NCBI RefSeq assembly: GCF_041321145.1
Contig: NZ_JBGGWA010000005.1
Span: 434,001-498,000, forward strand
From: Paraburkholderia sp041321145
GTDB taxonomy: Bacteria; Pseudomonadota; Gammaproteobacteria; Burkholderiales; Burkholderiaceae
Direction: 5' to 3'
DNA: 64,000 bases
Each line of letters starts with the position of its first letter. The first letter of the stretch is position 1. The notes under the pieces are model-generated. The model saw only the letters and a list, made by a program, of their open reading frames with translations. It was not told the origin of the DNA and ran no database searches. Below are positions 1 to 8,429 of this stretch, one piece after another. The position numbers were made by a program, and so were the translations under genes.

Positions 1-395
1 GTGCCCGAGAAATTGCGCGTGGCGGCGAGGTGTTGCGCGGCGCCGAGCAGCATCGTCGTGTGGCCGTCGTGGCCGCATGCATGCATCTTGCCGTGGGTGC
101 CGCTTGCATACGGCAGACCGGTTTGCTCGATGATCGGCAACGCGTCCATGTCGGCGCGAATGCCGATGCTGCGCTTCCCGTCGCCCACTTTCAGCGTGCC
201 CACCACGCCGGTTTGACCGACCCCGCGCGTGACCTGCCAGCCCCATTGTTCGAGCTTCTCAGCCACCAACGCGCCGGTTTGCACTTCCTCGTAGGCGAGT
301 TCCGGGTGGTGGTGGATGTGATGGCGGATTTCGCGCAGGCTTTCGGCGGCAGGCGCCAGGTCGGACACTTCGGTAAAACGCGCGGCTTCGCTCAT
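1..395 (-). CDS. M20-family amidohydrolase (hippurate/indole-acetyl-amino-acid hydrolase-like), N-terminal part
   Basis: Only the first about 131 codons lie in the window, and the gene runs off the left edge. The translation carries the M20D-type N-terminal signature HHIHHHPELAYEE (about residues 26-38), then GIRADMDALPI and MHACGHDGH. In this family the His and Asp of those motifs bind the catalytic metal pair. Such enzymes hydrolyse N-acyl amino acids in the cytoplasm, and the actual substrate cannot be read from the sequence. The ATG at 395 is the start because the HPEL motif sits at the usual distance from it. It is transcribed away from a LysR regulator, a common arrangement for a regulated catabolic gene. 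Confidence 0.88.
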   Translation of the reverse strand, partial: MSEAARFTEVSDLAPAAESLREIRHHIHHHPELAYEEVQTGALVAEKLEQWGWQVTRGVGQTGVVGTLKVGDGKRSIGIRADMDALPIIEQTGLPYASGTHGKMHACGHDGHTTMLLGAAQHLAATRNFSG

Positions 396-523
396 CGATC
401 GCTCCAAGGAATTCACACCGCATACGCGGCAAATAGGCAAGCACTATAGCCACGCCGTTTTGTTCGAATAAGATGCTGTTTTTTTCACCCTGATTAACAA
501 GCGTTATATACGGGAATACCCTC

Positions 524-1432
524 ATGAAGCTGCAGCAGTTGCAGGCGTTCGTCGCCGCCGCCCATCACCGCAGCCTGCGTGCCGCGGCGCGCGAACTCGG
601 CGTGACGCAACCGGCGGTCACGCATTCGATTCGCGAGCTGGAGAGCGCGCTGAATGCGGAGTTGATGGTGCGGAGCGTGCGCGGCATTGAATTGACCGCG
701 TGCGGGCTTGCGCTGTTGCCGCGTGCCGAGCAGTTGCTGGGCGATATGCGCCGCACGGTCGAAGCGGTCGAACAGGTGAAGGGAGAGTTGGCGGGCAAAG
801 TCAGCGTGGGCACCATGCCGTCGATTGCATTGACAGCGCTGCCGCATGCGGTCTCGAAGTTTCGGCTTGCAATGCCGCTCGTGAACCTGCATCTGGAAGA
901 AGTGACGATTCCCGATGCAGTGGCACGCTTGCGTAACGGCGCGCTTGATATCGCGGCGATCCATCACGTTCAGGCGCTCGACAGCGACCTGGTGCAAGCG
1001 CCGCTGTACTCGACGCAGTTCGTGGTCGCGATGCGCGCCGGGCATCCGCTGGCGAACGTCACGCGTCTGCACGAATTGCTCGACGCCGAATGGATCGTGA
1101 CAGTGGGCGCGGATCACTTTCCCCACAGCGTGATGATGGCGATGTTCAACGCGCACGGCTTGCCGGTGCCGAAGCGGCTGGTGCGGGCGCCGTCGTCGTT
1201 CGCGGTGACGCTCGGGCTGGTGTCGCAAACCGATGTGATCGGCTGCTTTACAAGGCCGCTTGCACAGATGGTCGCGCCGCTGGGAATACGCGTCGCTCAG
1301 ATTGAAGAGGCGCTGCCAAGTTACGATCTCAGCATCATCTCGCGGCGTGATTTGTTGCCTACGCCGGCGGTGCTGCAGTTTGTGTCGTGTTTGCAGGAGG
1401 CGACCAGGGAGCGGATGGCGGCGGCTGGGTAG
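524..1432 (+). CDS. LysR-family transcriptional regulator
   Basis: 302 residues, the usual LysR size. The N-terminal winged helix-turn-helix spans residues 1-60 (LQQLQAFVAAAHHRSLRAAA, then GVTQPAVTHSIRELE), followed by the substrate-binding type effector domain from about residue 90 (GKVSVGTMPSIALTALP). It faces the amidohydrolase at 1-395 across a 128-bp gap, so by analogy with other divergent LysR pairs it probably controls that gene and itself. No convincing T-N11-A operator stood out. The effector is unknown. The gene ends 6 bp before the convergent end of phnN. Confidence 0.9.
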   Translation: MKLQQLQAFVAAAHHRSLRAAARELGVTQPAVTHSIRELESALNAELMVRSVRGIELTACGLALLPRAEQLLGDMRRTVEAVEQVKGELAGKVSVGTMPSIALTALPHAVSKFRLAMPLVNLHLEEVTIPDAVARLRNGALDIAAIHHVQALDSDLVQAPLYSTQFVVAMRAGHPLANVTRLHELLDAEWIVTVGADHFPHSVMMAMFNAHGLPVPKRLVRAPSSFAVTLGLVSQTDVIGCFTRPLAQMVAPLGIRVAQIEEALPSYDLSIISRRDLLPTPAVLQFVSCLQEATRERMAAAG

Positions 1433-1438
1433 CCGATC

Positions 1439-1993
1439 TTATCGGACGTCGGCTTCCGCCTGCAAAAACGCAATCAACGCCTGTCCCGCGTCAACCAGCG
1501 CACCCGAGTTATCGATCGTCGTGCAGCGAATCCCATCGGGCAACGAAAACGGCGCGCGGCGTGCGAGCCTTGCCGCCACCTGCTCCGCCGACTCACGCGC
1601 CCGCGCATCGAGCCGTGCTTCGAGAATGTGCGGCGCAGCGTCGACATGCACGACCTCCGTGTGCGGATAACGCGCCAACGTATGCTGCAAATGCTGGCGC
1701 GACCCGTTGACGACGACCGTGCAATCGCGTGCAAGCCACGTATCGAGTTCGATACCGATGCCGTAACGCAACGAATGGCTCGACCATTCGAGCGCGAACA
1801 GACCGAGCACGGAGCGCGCCGCAAATTCTTCCATGCTCAATGCAACATGTTCTTCACCATTGCCGCTCGGCCGCGTGATGTAGCGGTGCGCGAACACAAT
1901 CGGCTCACCCATCAAGCGGCTTCGCGCAAAACGCAGCAAGGAATCCTTGCCCGCGCCGGACGGCCCCATTACATAGATCAAACGACCTGCCAT
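1439..1993 (-). CDS. phnN: Ribose 1,5-bisphosphate phosphokinase PhnN
   Basis: 184 residues with a guanylate-kinase-like fold. The P-loop GPSGAGKDSLL is at about residues 9-19, followed by FAHRYITRP and the lid-region SAEQVAARLARR. PhnN phosphorylates ribose 1,5-bisphosphate to PRPP, the last step that returns the ribose of the C-P lyase pathway to metabolism. The frame extends further upstream, but the ATG at 1993 is preferred because it places MAGRLIYVMGPSG at the normal N-terminus and lies two bases after the stop of the preceding gene. It is the last gene of the minus-strand arm phnF-DUF1045-phnN. Confidence 0.92.
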   Translation of the reverse strand: MAGRLIYVMGPSGAGKDSLLRFARSRLMGEPIVFAHRYITRPSGNGEEHVALSMEEFAARSVLGLFALEWSSHSLRYGIGIELDTWLARDCTVVVNGSRQHLQHTLARYPHTEVVHVDAAPHILEARLDARARESAEQVAARLARRAPFSLPDGIRCTTIDNSGALVDAGQALIAFLQAEADVR

Positions 1994-1995
1994 GC

Positions 1996-2718
1996 TTATT
2001 TCACCTCGCGGGTCTGAAACGGAACACGCTGCCACAGGACGAACGGCTCGCCGGGCGCGGATTCGACAAAGAGCGCGGCGTGATCGACAGCGAGCGGCCC
2101 GAGCACGGGCGTTCGCGCCTGCCACCATGCAACCAGCGTCGCGCGCTCATCCGCATCTGCGAGCGAACTGGACAGCGTCATGTGAAAACGGAATTCGTCG
2201 AAGACGTACGGATAGCCCCATTCGACCAGCAATGCACGTTGCCGTTCGCTCAACGGCGCGGCGAGACGGCGCGCGAGATCGGCAGCGGACGGCCTGGCGC
2301 GCAAGGCATCGAGCGTTTGCAAGGCACTCGCAGCGACCGTGCGCATCTTCGCCTCGCTCTGTTGATCGGCGGGACGCAACGCTACGAAATCCCCGAGCGT
2401 CGCGGCTTCCACTGGCAACAAGAACGGGCTTTGGGCTTGCGCCCATTGACGCGTCGCGTCCAGCACATGCTCTTGAGTCACGCCTCCAGCAAGACGAAAC
2501 GGCGCGACCAGCGTGCCGTGCCAACCGTAGCGATACGGCGCTTCGGTTAACTCCGCCAGCCGACGTCGCAGGCCGTCCGGTTGCGGCGGCACGCATGGCT
2601 CGCCGCTTTCCGCATCACGCCCCAACCACGCCGAACCAGCTTGCCACCATGCCGACTCGCGCGACGGCGCGTAATACACCGCGAACCGTGCATCGGCGCC
2701 CCACGCTGCGCCGCTCAT
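1996..2718 (-). CDS. DUF1045 phosphonate-metabolism protein, 2H phosphoesterase fold
   Basis: 240 residues. The two H-x-T motifs expected of the 2H phosphoesterase superfamily are visible: YGWHGTLVAPF near residue 64 and FHMTLSSS near residue 178. DUF1045 proteins are repeatedly found in C-P lyase loci. The start overlaps the phnF stop by 4 bases (ATGA) and the stop is 2 bases from phnN, so the three genes should be translationally coupled. No phnP gene (metallo-beta-lactamase-fold cyclic ribose phosphate phosphodiesterase) is seen in this window. A 2H enzyme opening 5-phosphoribosyl 1,2-cyclic phosphate would fill that step, but this is inference from fold and context. Confidence 0.85.
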   Translation of the reverse strand: MSGAAWGADARFAVYYAPSRESAWWQAGSAWLGRDAESGEPCVPPQPDGLRRRLAELTEAPYRYGWHGTLVAPFRLAGGVTQEHVLDATRQWAQAQSPFLLPVEAATLGDFVALRPADQQSEAKMRTVAASALQTLDALRARPSAADLARRLAAPLSERQRALLVEWGYPYVFDEFRFHMTLSSSLADADERATLVAWWQARTPVLGPLAVDHAALFVESAPGEPFVLWQRVPFQTREVK

Positions 2719-3473
2719 ACGTCGTGCTCCACCAGCAACTGCACACGGTCCGCCGCAAAATGCGTAAAGCCGTATTTGATCGGCGTGCCTTCCAGATCGA
2801 CGTCGACGTTCTCGACCCACAACACCGGTTGCTGCCGATTGATGTTCAAGCGCCGCGCCACTTCCGGCTCGGGCAACACGCTGCCGATGCGGCTCCACTT
2901 GCGCAGATAATCGGTCACGCCGTATTCGGCCATCGCCCTGGTGATGCTGCCGGTACGCTCCAGCACTGCCGGCAAGTCCGCAAAACGCACGGCCGGATAC
3001 CAGTTGCGCGCGAACGTGAGCGGCACGCCGTCCGACTCGTGCAGCGACTCGATCCGGTAGACCGATGCGCCCGCGCGCAGGCCAAGCGCCTTCGCGACAT
3101 TCGGTTCCGCCTTCACGCGCGCGGCCGCCAACATCGTGCCTGCCGCCGCATGATGCTGTTGCCGCAAGTTTTCTGTAAACCGCGTGCGGCGGCCGATCGT
3201 GTAGTCAATCGCGCCGGGCTGCACGAACGTGCCACGACCCTGCTCGACACTGACAAGGCCCAGTGCGGCGAGACCCAACATGGCCCGGCGCACGGTATGC
3301 CGGTTCACGTCGAAGCGTTTGGCCAGTTCGCCCTCGCTCGGCAAACGGCCATCTTCGCCGAAGCCGCTTGCCGCGATTTCCGCAGCCAGAATCTGTTCGA
3401 TCTGCCGCCAGACGGCAACGCCCGCGCCGCGTTCGAGCAACGTGCCCGGCGTCGCGTTGTCGTTCGATGTCAT
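2715..3473 (-). CDS. phnF: GntR/HutC-family phosphonate regulator PhnF
   Basis: 252 residues. A GntR-type winged helix occupies residues 20-85 (LPSEGELAKRFDVNRHTVRR, then GLVSVEQGRGTFV). A UTRA/HutC effector domain with the chorismate-lyase fold follows at about 105-245, ending in the typical YGFTHFAADRVQLLVEHDV. PhnF proteins repress or tune C-P lyase genes. It heads the minus-strand arm and faces phnG across 181 bp that contain a perfect 22-bp palindrome, its likely operator. Its stop overlaps the DUF1045 start. Confidence 0.92.
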   Translation of the reverse strand: MTSNDNATPGTLLERGAGVAVWRQIEQILAAEIAASGFGEDGRLPSEGELAKRFDVNRHTVRRAMLGLAALGLVSVEQGRGTFVQPGAIDYTIGRRTRFTENLRQQHHAAAGTMLAAARVKAEPNVAKALGLRAGASVYRIESLHESDGVPLTFARNWYPAVRFADLPAVLERTGSITRAMAEYGVTDYLRKWSRIGSVLPEPEVARRLNINRQQPVLWVENVDVDLEGTPIKYGFTHFAADRVQLLVEHDV

Positions 3474-3586
3474 GGTGCTGTCATTCCCTTGGGTTCAAAT
3501 ATTCGCTATGTCGTGCATTGTAGTGCGCAAGCCGTGATGGAAATGTGAAATGGCGGCGGTACGTCACAGCGTTCGTCAAGCACACC

Positions 3587-3608
3587 TCTAAACGTCTAGA
3601 CGTTTAGA
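3587..3608. promoter_or_regulatory. Candidate PhnF operator: perfect 22-bp palindrome
   Basis: The left arm is TCTAAACGTCT and the right arm AGACGTTTAGA, with no mismatch. The centre GTCTAGAC fits the GT-N-TA-N-AC core known for HutC-subfamily regulators. It lies 46 bp upstream of phnG and 113 bp upstream of phnF, so one site could control both arms of the locus. Binding is inferred. Confidence 0.75.
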
Positions 3609-3654
3609 TGAATAGATGGTCAAATGAACGCTCGCTGGATCAACAGGAATTTCG

Positions 3655-4140
3655 ATGAGTGCCACTTCCGCCTCGCCGTCCTCCGCCACGCGGCGCGCAT
3701 GGATGGCCGTGCTGGCTCGCACGCCGCGCGCCGATCTCGAAGCCGCGCTGGAGGGTGCGCTGCAAGGTGTTCCGCCACCCCCTTACGACTGGCTGCGGCC
3801 ACCCGAAATCGGCCTCGCGATGGTGCGTGGCCGCGTCGGCGGCAGCGGCGACCCGTTCAATCTCGGCGAAGCCACGGTCACGCGCGCCACCTTGCGTTTG
3901 CTCGCCACGGGTGACGCTGTCGCTGTCGTCGGCGTTGCGTGTCATCTGGGCCGCGACCGCCGGCGCGCCGAACTGGCTGCGCTGGCAGATGCGCTACTGC
4001 AAATGCCCGATCATCACGCGGCCTTGCATCGGCACTTGATCGAGCCGTTTGCCGCGCGGCAGGCCGCTGAACGCGCGGCGCGCCGGCAGGACGCTGCGGC
4101 GACGCGCGTCGAATTCTTCACGATGGTCAGGGGCGACTGA
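3655..4140 (+). CDS. phnG: C-P lyase core subunit PhnG
   Basis: 161 residues, near the usual PhnG length of about 150. Recognisable segments are RRAWMAVLARTPRADLEAAL, the PEIGLAMVRGRVGGSGDPFNLGE region that matches the conserved PhnG core, and VGVACHLGRDRRRAELAALADAL. PhnG is a structural subunit of the PhnGHIJ complex, which attaches phosphonate to the ribose of ATP and then cleaves the C-P bond. An AGGA element lies a few bases before the ATG. Its TGA overlaps the phnH ATG by one base. Confidence 0.92.
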   Translation: MSATSASPSSATRRAWMAVLARTPRADLEAALEGALQGVPPPPYDWLRPPEIGLAMVRGRVGGSGDPFNLGEATVTRATLRLLATGDAVAVVGVACHLGRDRRRAELAALADALLQMPDHHAALHRHLIEPFAARQAAERAARRQDAAATRVEFFTMVRGD

Positions 4141-4751
4141 TGGAAAACTCGCAGATTGCATTGTCTACATTGACGCCAGGTTTCGCCGACCCGGTCCACG
4201 ACACCCAGGCGGTGTTTCGCACGCTGCTGGACGCGCTGTCGCGGCCGGGCACGCTCCGCATCGTCGAAAACGTATTGCCGGAGGTGCGGGCAAGCCGCGC
4301 CGAGCGCGCGGCATTCGCCGCACTGCTGACGCTATGCGACTACACAACGCCCGTCTGGCTCGCGCAGCCCGACACAGCGCTGGGTTCGGCACTGCGCTTT
4401 CATACCGGCGCGCCGCTCGTCGACGAACCGGGACAAGCCGCATTCGCCTATATCCACGACGCCGGCGCATTGCCGTCGTTGGAAAGCTTTGCATCCGGCG
4501 CAGCGGAATCGCCCGAACAATCGGTGACCCTGCTGATCCGCGTCGAAGCGTTGACGGGGGGCATGCCGGTCGTACTGAGCGGTCCCGGCATTCAGCACAC
4601 CGAGACGATCGCGCCGGTCGGCCTGCCCGAGCGTTTCTGGCGTGAACGCGCCGCCCTCGCACCGCTCTTTCCCTGCGGCATCGATTGTTATCTCGTCTGC
4701 GGCAGCACGTTGATTGGCCTGCCACGCACAACTGAAGCGAAGGTGAACTGA
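4140..4751 (+). CDS. phnH: C-P lyase core subunit PhnH
   Basis: 203 residues, typical of PhnH. The conserved N-terminus reads PGFADPVHDTQAVFRTLLDALSRPG, and the C-terminal half has GPGIQHTE followed by FPCGIDCYLVCG. PhnH has a PLP-transferase-like fold without the cofactor lysine and is a subunit of the PhnGHIJ core. The start and stop codons each share one base with the neighbouring genes (TGATG junctions), indicating tight translational coupling. Confidence 0.93.
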   Translation: MENSQIALSTLTPGFADPVHDTQAVFRTLLDALSRPGTLRIVENVLPEVRASRAERAAFAALLTLCDYTTPVWLAQPDTALGSALRFHTGAPLVDEPGQAAFAYIHDAGALPSLESFASGAAESPEQSVTLLIRVEALTGGMPVVLSGPGIQHTETIAPVGLPERFWRERAALAPLFPCGIDCYLVCGSTLIGLPRTTEAKVN

Positions 4752-5890
4752 TGTACGTTGCCGTCAAGGGTGGAGAACGCGCGATCGAAGCGTCGTGGCG
4801 TCTGCTCGACAAGGCGCGCCGCGGCGACACGCGGCTCGCCGAACTCAGCGTCGCGCAGATTCGCGAGCAATTGCGCCTCGCCGTCGCGCGAGTCATGACC
4901 GAAGGCTCGGTCTACGATGAAGAACTCGCCGCGCTCGCGATCAAACAGGCCGCGGGCGATCTGGTCGAAGCGATCTTTCTGTTGCGCGCGTATCGCACCA
5001 CGTTGCCGCGTTTCGGCTATACGCAAGCGATCGATACGGAAGCCATGCAAGTGGAGCGCCGCATTTCGGCAACGTTCAAAGACGTGCCGGGCGGGCAGTT
5101 ACTCGGCGCAACTTACGATTACACGCAGCGTCTGCTGGATTTCGCGTTGCTCGCCGAGGGCGATGCCGGGACCGATGCGGCCGCAACCCTTTCTTCAATT
5201 CAAGCCGCGCACCCCGAAGCCGAAGCGATGCCGCGGGTCGTGACCCTGCTCGACAAGGAAGGTCTGATCGAACAGGAACGCCCCACGCCGCAAGCGCCGG
5301 AACCCGGTGACCTGTCACGCGAGCCGCTCGCTTTTCCCGCGAGCCGCGCCACGCGTTTGCAGAATCTCGCTCGCGGCGACGAAGGTTTTCTGCTCGCCAT
5401 GGGCTACGCCACGCAACGCGGCTACGCGCACTCGCATCCGTTTGCCGGCGAAATCCGCTTCGGCGCGATCGCCGTTGAAATGGAACTCGACGAACTGGGC
5501 GAGACGGTCGAGATCGGCGACATCGACATCACCGAATGCCAGATGATCAACCAGTTCGCGGGCAGCGGCGACGTGCCGCCTGCTTTCACGCAAGGCTACG
5601 GCCTCGCGTTCGGCCACTCGGAGCGCAAGGCGATGGCGATGGCGCTAGTGGATCGCGCGTTGCGCGCTGAAGAGCTCGGTGAAACGCTCGCCTCGCCGAC
5701 GCAGGACATCGAATTCATGCTCTCGCATAGCGATAACGTCGAGGCGTCCGGCTTTGTTCAGCATCTGAAATTGCCTCACTACGTCGACTTCCAGTCGGAA
5801 CTCGAACTTGTGCGGCGCCTGCGGGTGCAGCACGGCGTGCAGGACAAGGATCAAGGTAGAGATCAGGATCAGCAGGAGCAAGCCGCATGA
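4751..5890 (+). CDS. phnI: C-P lyase core subunit PhnI (ATP nucleosidase subunit)
   Basis: 379 residues, close to the family length of about 355-380. It begins MYVAVKGGERAIEASWRLLD, and the middle holds RATRLQNLARGDEGFLLAMG, YAHSHPFAGEIRFG and TQGYGLAFGHSERKAMAMAL, all hallmark PhnI blocks. PhnI, with PhnG, H and L, couples phosphonate to ribose-1-triphosphate of ATP with release of adenine. The C-terminal tail is charged and of low complexity (DKDQGRDQDQQEQ), which is probably a lineage-specific addition. The stop overlaps the phnJ start by 4 bases. Confidence 0.93.
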   Translation: MYVAVKGGERAIEASWRLLDKARRGDTRLAELSVAQIREQLRLAVARVMTEGSVYDEELAALAIKQAAGDLVEAIFLLRAYRTTLPRFGYTQAIDTEAMQVERRISATFKDVPGGQLLGATYDYTQRLLDFALLAEGDAGTDAAATLSSIQAAHPEAEAMPRVVTLLDKEGLIEQERPTPQAPEPGDLSREPLAFPASRATRLQNLARGDEGFLLAMGYATQRGYAHSHPFAGEIRFGAIAVEMELDELGETVEIGDIDITECQMINQFAGSGDVPPAFTQGYGLAFGHSERKAMAMALVDRALRAEELGETLASPTQDIEFMLSHSDNVEASGFVQHLKLPHYVDFQSELELVRRLRVQHGVQDKDQGRDQDQQEQAA

Positions 5891-6810
5891 ACGCGCCGGA
5901 CACTTCCTTCGCCACCGCGCCCTACGACAGCGCCGCGGACGGCTACAACTTCGCCTACCTCGACGAGCAGACTAAACGCATGCTGCGCCGCGCGTTGCTC
6001 AAAGCGGTCGCCGTGCCGGGCTATCAGGTGCCGTTCGCGTCGCGGGAAATGCCGTTGCCGTTTGGCTGGGGCACCGGCGGTATCCAGGTGACCGCGGCGA
6101 TCATCGGCAAGAGCGATACACTGAAGGTCATCGATCAGGGCTCCGACGAAACGACCAACGCGGTCAATATCCGCCGCTTCTTCGCGCGCACCACAGGCGT
6201 GGCGACCACGCGCCGCACGACAGAAGCGACGATCATCCAGACACGTCACCGGATTCCCGAAGCGCCGCTCACCGACAAGCAGATTCTGGTCTATCAGGTG
6301 CCGATGCCCGAACCGTTGTATCGGCTGGAACCGCGCGTCGCCGAATGCAAGAAGCTGCACGCGCTGGCCGATTACGGTTTGATCAGCGTGAAGCTGTACG
6401 AGGACATCGTGCATCACGGCAGCATCGCCACCACGTACGACTATCCGGTGATCGTCAACAACCGCTATCTGGCATCGCCGTCGCCGATTCCGAAGTTCGA
6501 CAATCCGAAGATGCATATGAACCCCGCGCTGCAATTGTTCGGCGCCGGCCGCGAACGTCGCATTCACGCGATTCCGCCGTACACGCCGGTGCGCAGTCTG
6601 GACTTCGACGATCATCCGTTCGAAGTGCAGAAGTGGCAGCACGCGTGTGCGCTATGCGGCTCGACGGAGAGCTTCCTCGACGAGATGATCGTCGACAATG
6701 CCGGCAAGCGCATGTTCGTGTGCTCGGATAGCGACTACTGCCACGCACGCCGCGGCGATCAGGACCTCGACCTGTCGTCACACGAAGCGCGCAAAGGAGA
6801 ACCCGCATGA
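5887..6810 (+). CDS. phnJ: Radical-SAM C-P lyase PhnJ
   Basis: 307 residues. All four conserved cysteines are present: C254 and C257 (CALC), C279 and C285 (CSDSDYC). In studied PhnJ proteins three of them hold the 4Fe-4S cluster, and the last (C285 here) gives the thiyl radical that breaks the C-P bond of ribose 1-phosphonate 5-phosphate. Other signature blocks are FGWGTGGIQVT and DQGSDETTNAVNIRRF. It should therefore be catalytically competent. The stop overlaps the phnK start by 4 bases. Confidence 0.95.
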   Translation: MNAPDTSFATAPYDSAADGYNFAYLDEQTKRMLRRALLKAVAVPGYQVPFASREMPLPFGWGTGGIQVTAAIIGKSDTLKVIDQGSDETTNAVNIRRFFARTTGVATTRRTTEATIIQTRHRIPEAPLTDKQILVYQVPMPEPLYRLEPRVAECKKLHALADYGLISVKLYEDIVHHGSIATTYDYPVIVNNRYLASPSPIPKFDNPKMHMNPALQLFGAGRERRIHAIPPYTPVRSLDFDDHPFEVQKWQHACALCGSTESFLDEMIVDNAGKRMFVCSDSDYCHARRGDQDLDLSSHEARKGEPA

Positions 6811-7577
6811 CGCCGCTGTTGAGCGCCCGTTCGCTCACTAAACAATACGGCGGTCGCAATGGCTGCAGGAATGTCAGCTTCGATCTGTATCCGGGCGAAG
6901 TGTTGTGCATTGTCGGCGAATCCGGCTCGGGCAAGACCACGCTGTTGAATACGCTTGCCTTGAAAACGGAAAGCGATAGCGGCTCGCTCCATTACGCGGC
7001 CACGCAGGGTGAAAAACTCGATCTGCTCGCCCTGTCCGAACCGCGCCGGCGTCTCCTGATGCGTACCGAGTGGGGCTTCGTCCAGCAAAATCCACGCGAC
7101 GGCCTGCGTAGCGGCGTCTCCGCCGGCGCGAATATCGGCGAGCCGTTGATGGCTGTCGGTGCCCGCCACTACGGCGAGATCCGCCACACGGCAACGCAAT
7201 GGATGGAGCGTGTCGAACTCGACGCCTCGCGCATCGACGAATTTCCAGCCGCGTTTTCCGGCGGTATGCAGCAGCGTTTGCAGATCGCGCGCAATCTCGT
7301 CACCGGTCCACGCCTTGTCTTCATGGACGAGCCGACCGCCGGTCTCGACGTATCGGTGCAGGCGCGCCTGCTCGATTTGCTGCGCACGTTGACGTCCACA
7401 TTGCATCTGTCGGTGCTGATCGTCACACACGATATCGGCGTGGCGCGCCTGCTCGCGCATCGTCTGATGGTCATGCAAGGCGGCGAAGTGGTCGAGGCGG
7501 GGCTGACGGATCAGGTGCTCGACGATCCGCAGCATCCGTACACGCAAACGCTGGTTTCCTCGGTTCTGCCGGTTTGA
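6807..7577 (+). CDS. phnK: C-P lyase ABC-type ATPase PhnK
   Basis: 256 residues with a complete ABC nucleotide-binding domain. The Walker A motif GESGSGKT is at residues 37-44, the signature FSGGMQQRLQIAR and Walker B LVFMDEPTAGLD follow, and the switch region reads LIVTHDIG. PhnK binds the PhnGHIJ core and is needed in vivo, and it is not part of a membrane transporter. No permease gene is adjacent, which agrees with this role. It ends 8 bp before phnL. Confidence 0.93.
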   Translation: MTPLLSARSLTKQYGGRNGCRNVSFDLYPGEVLCIVGESGSGKTTLLNTLALKTESDSGSLHYAATQGEKLDLLALSEPRRRLLMRTEWGFVQQNPRDGLRSGVSAGANIGEPLMAVGARHYGEIRHTATQWMERVELDASRIDEFPAAFSGGMQQRLQIARNLVTGPRLVFMDEPTAGLDVSVQARLLDLLRTLTSTLHLSVLIVTHDIGVARLLAHRLMVMQGGEVVEAGLTDQVLDDPQHPYTQTLVSSVLPV

Positions 7578-7585
7578 GGCTCACC

Positions 7586-8365
7586 ATGCGATCCATTGAA
7601 ACAAGCACTGAAGCAAACACCGAGTCACGCGTGTCCGGGCGCGCTTTTATCGACAACGCGGCGCTGATGCTGCAGGCAGTCGACATCGGCAAGACCTTCA
7701 CGCTGCACGGCCAGGGCGGCGTGCAGATCGAAGCGGTCGCGGGCGTCTCGCTCGATGTCGAGCGCGGCGAGTGCGTCGTACTGGTCGGGCCTTCAGGTGC
7801 GGGCAAGAGTACGCTGCTACGCTGTCTGTATGGCAATTACCTTGCCAGTACGGGCTCCATTGTCATTCGCGATGCGGCGGCGGACGGTCAGCCGGTATCG
7901 ATCACCGGCGCCGAGCCGCACGACGTGTTGCGCTTGCGCCGCGGCGTAGTCGGTTACGTCAGCCAGTTTCTGCGCGTGATTCCGCGCGTGCCGGCGCTTA
8001 CACTCGTTGCCGAACCGCTGTTGTCGCGCGGCGTGGCGGAAGACGAAGCGCGTGAGCGTGCTGCGGCGTTGCTGGCCAGATTGAATGTGCCGGATCGGTT
8101 GTGGGGGTTGGCGCCCGCCACCTTCTCCGGCGGCGAACAGCAGCGCGTGAACATCGCTCGCGGTCTGATCGCCGGGCATCCGTTGCTGCTGCTCGACGAG
8201 CCTACGGCTTCGCTCGACGCGGAGAACCGCGACGTCGTCGCCGATCTGATCGTCGAGGCACGCGAGCGTGGCGCCGCGATCGTCGGCATCTTTCACGACG
8301 AAGAGACCCGCAACAAGATCGCCACACGCCGCTTCGAACTCAAGCCGCCGCTAATCACGCATTGA
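7586..8365 (+). CDS. phnL: C-P lyase ABC-type ATPase PhnL
   Basis: 259 residues from the ATG at 7586. Walker A reads GPSGAGKST, the signature FSGGEQQRVNIARGL and Walker B LLLLDEPTASLD, followed by GIFHDEETR as the H-loop region. PhnL partners PhnI, G and H in forming the ribosyl phosphonate. The leading about 25 residues before ALMLQAVDIGKTF are hydrophilic and unlike most PhnL proteins, so a start slightly further in cannot be excluded. A 64-bp gap follows before phnM. Confidence 0.92.
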   Translation: MRSIETSTEANTESRVSGRAFIDNAALMLQAVDIGKTFTLHGQGGVQIEAVAGVSLDVERGECVVLVGPSGAGKSTLLRCLYGNYLASTGSIVIRDAAADGQPVSITGAEPHDVLRLRRGVVGYVSQFLRVIPRVPALTLVAEPLLSRGVAEDEARERAAALLARLNVPDRLWGLAPATFSGGEQQRVNIARGLIAGHPLLLLDEPTASLDAENRDVVADLIVEARERGAAIVGIFHDEETRNKIATRRFELKPPLITH

Positions 8366-8429
8366 CACGAAACGGCACTACACTGACGCACTGAGCAGCA
8401 ACACTCAAGACTGACTACGGAGCAAGTCG

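Noticed and set aside
1992..3548. Long plus-strand open frame of over 500 codons
   Set aside because: It is antisense to phnN, DUF1045 and phnF, which have clear homology. Its Arg-rich composition is typical of GC-rich shadow frames.
3561..3580. Possible Pho box upstream of phnG (two GTCA elements, 3563 and 3575)
   Set aside because: The repeats are 12 bp apart instead of the 11 expected for PhoB and the flanking bases fit poorly. A lone CTGTCAT at 3479 lacks a second half.
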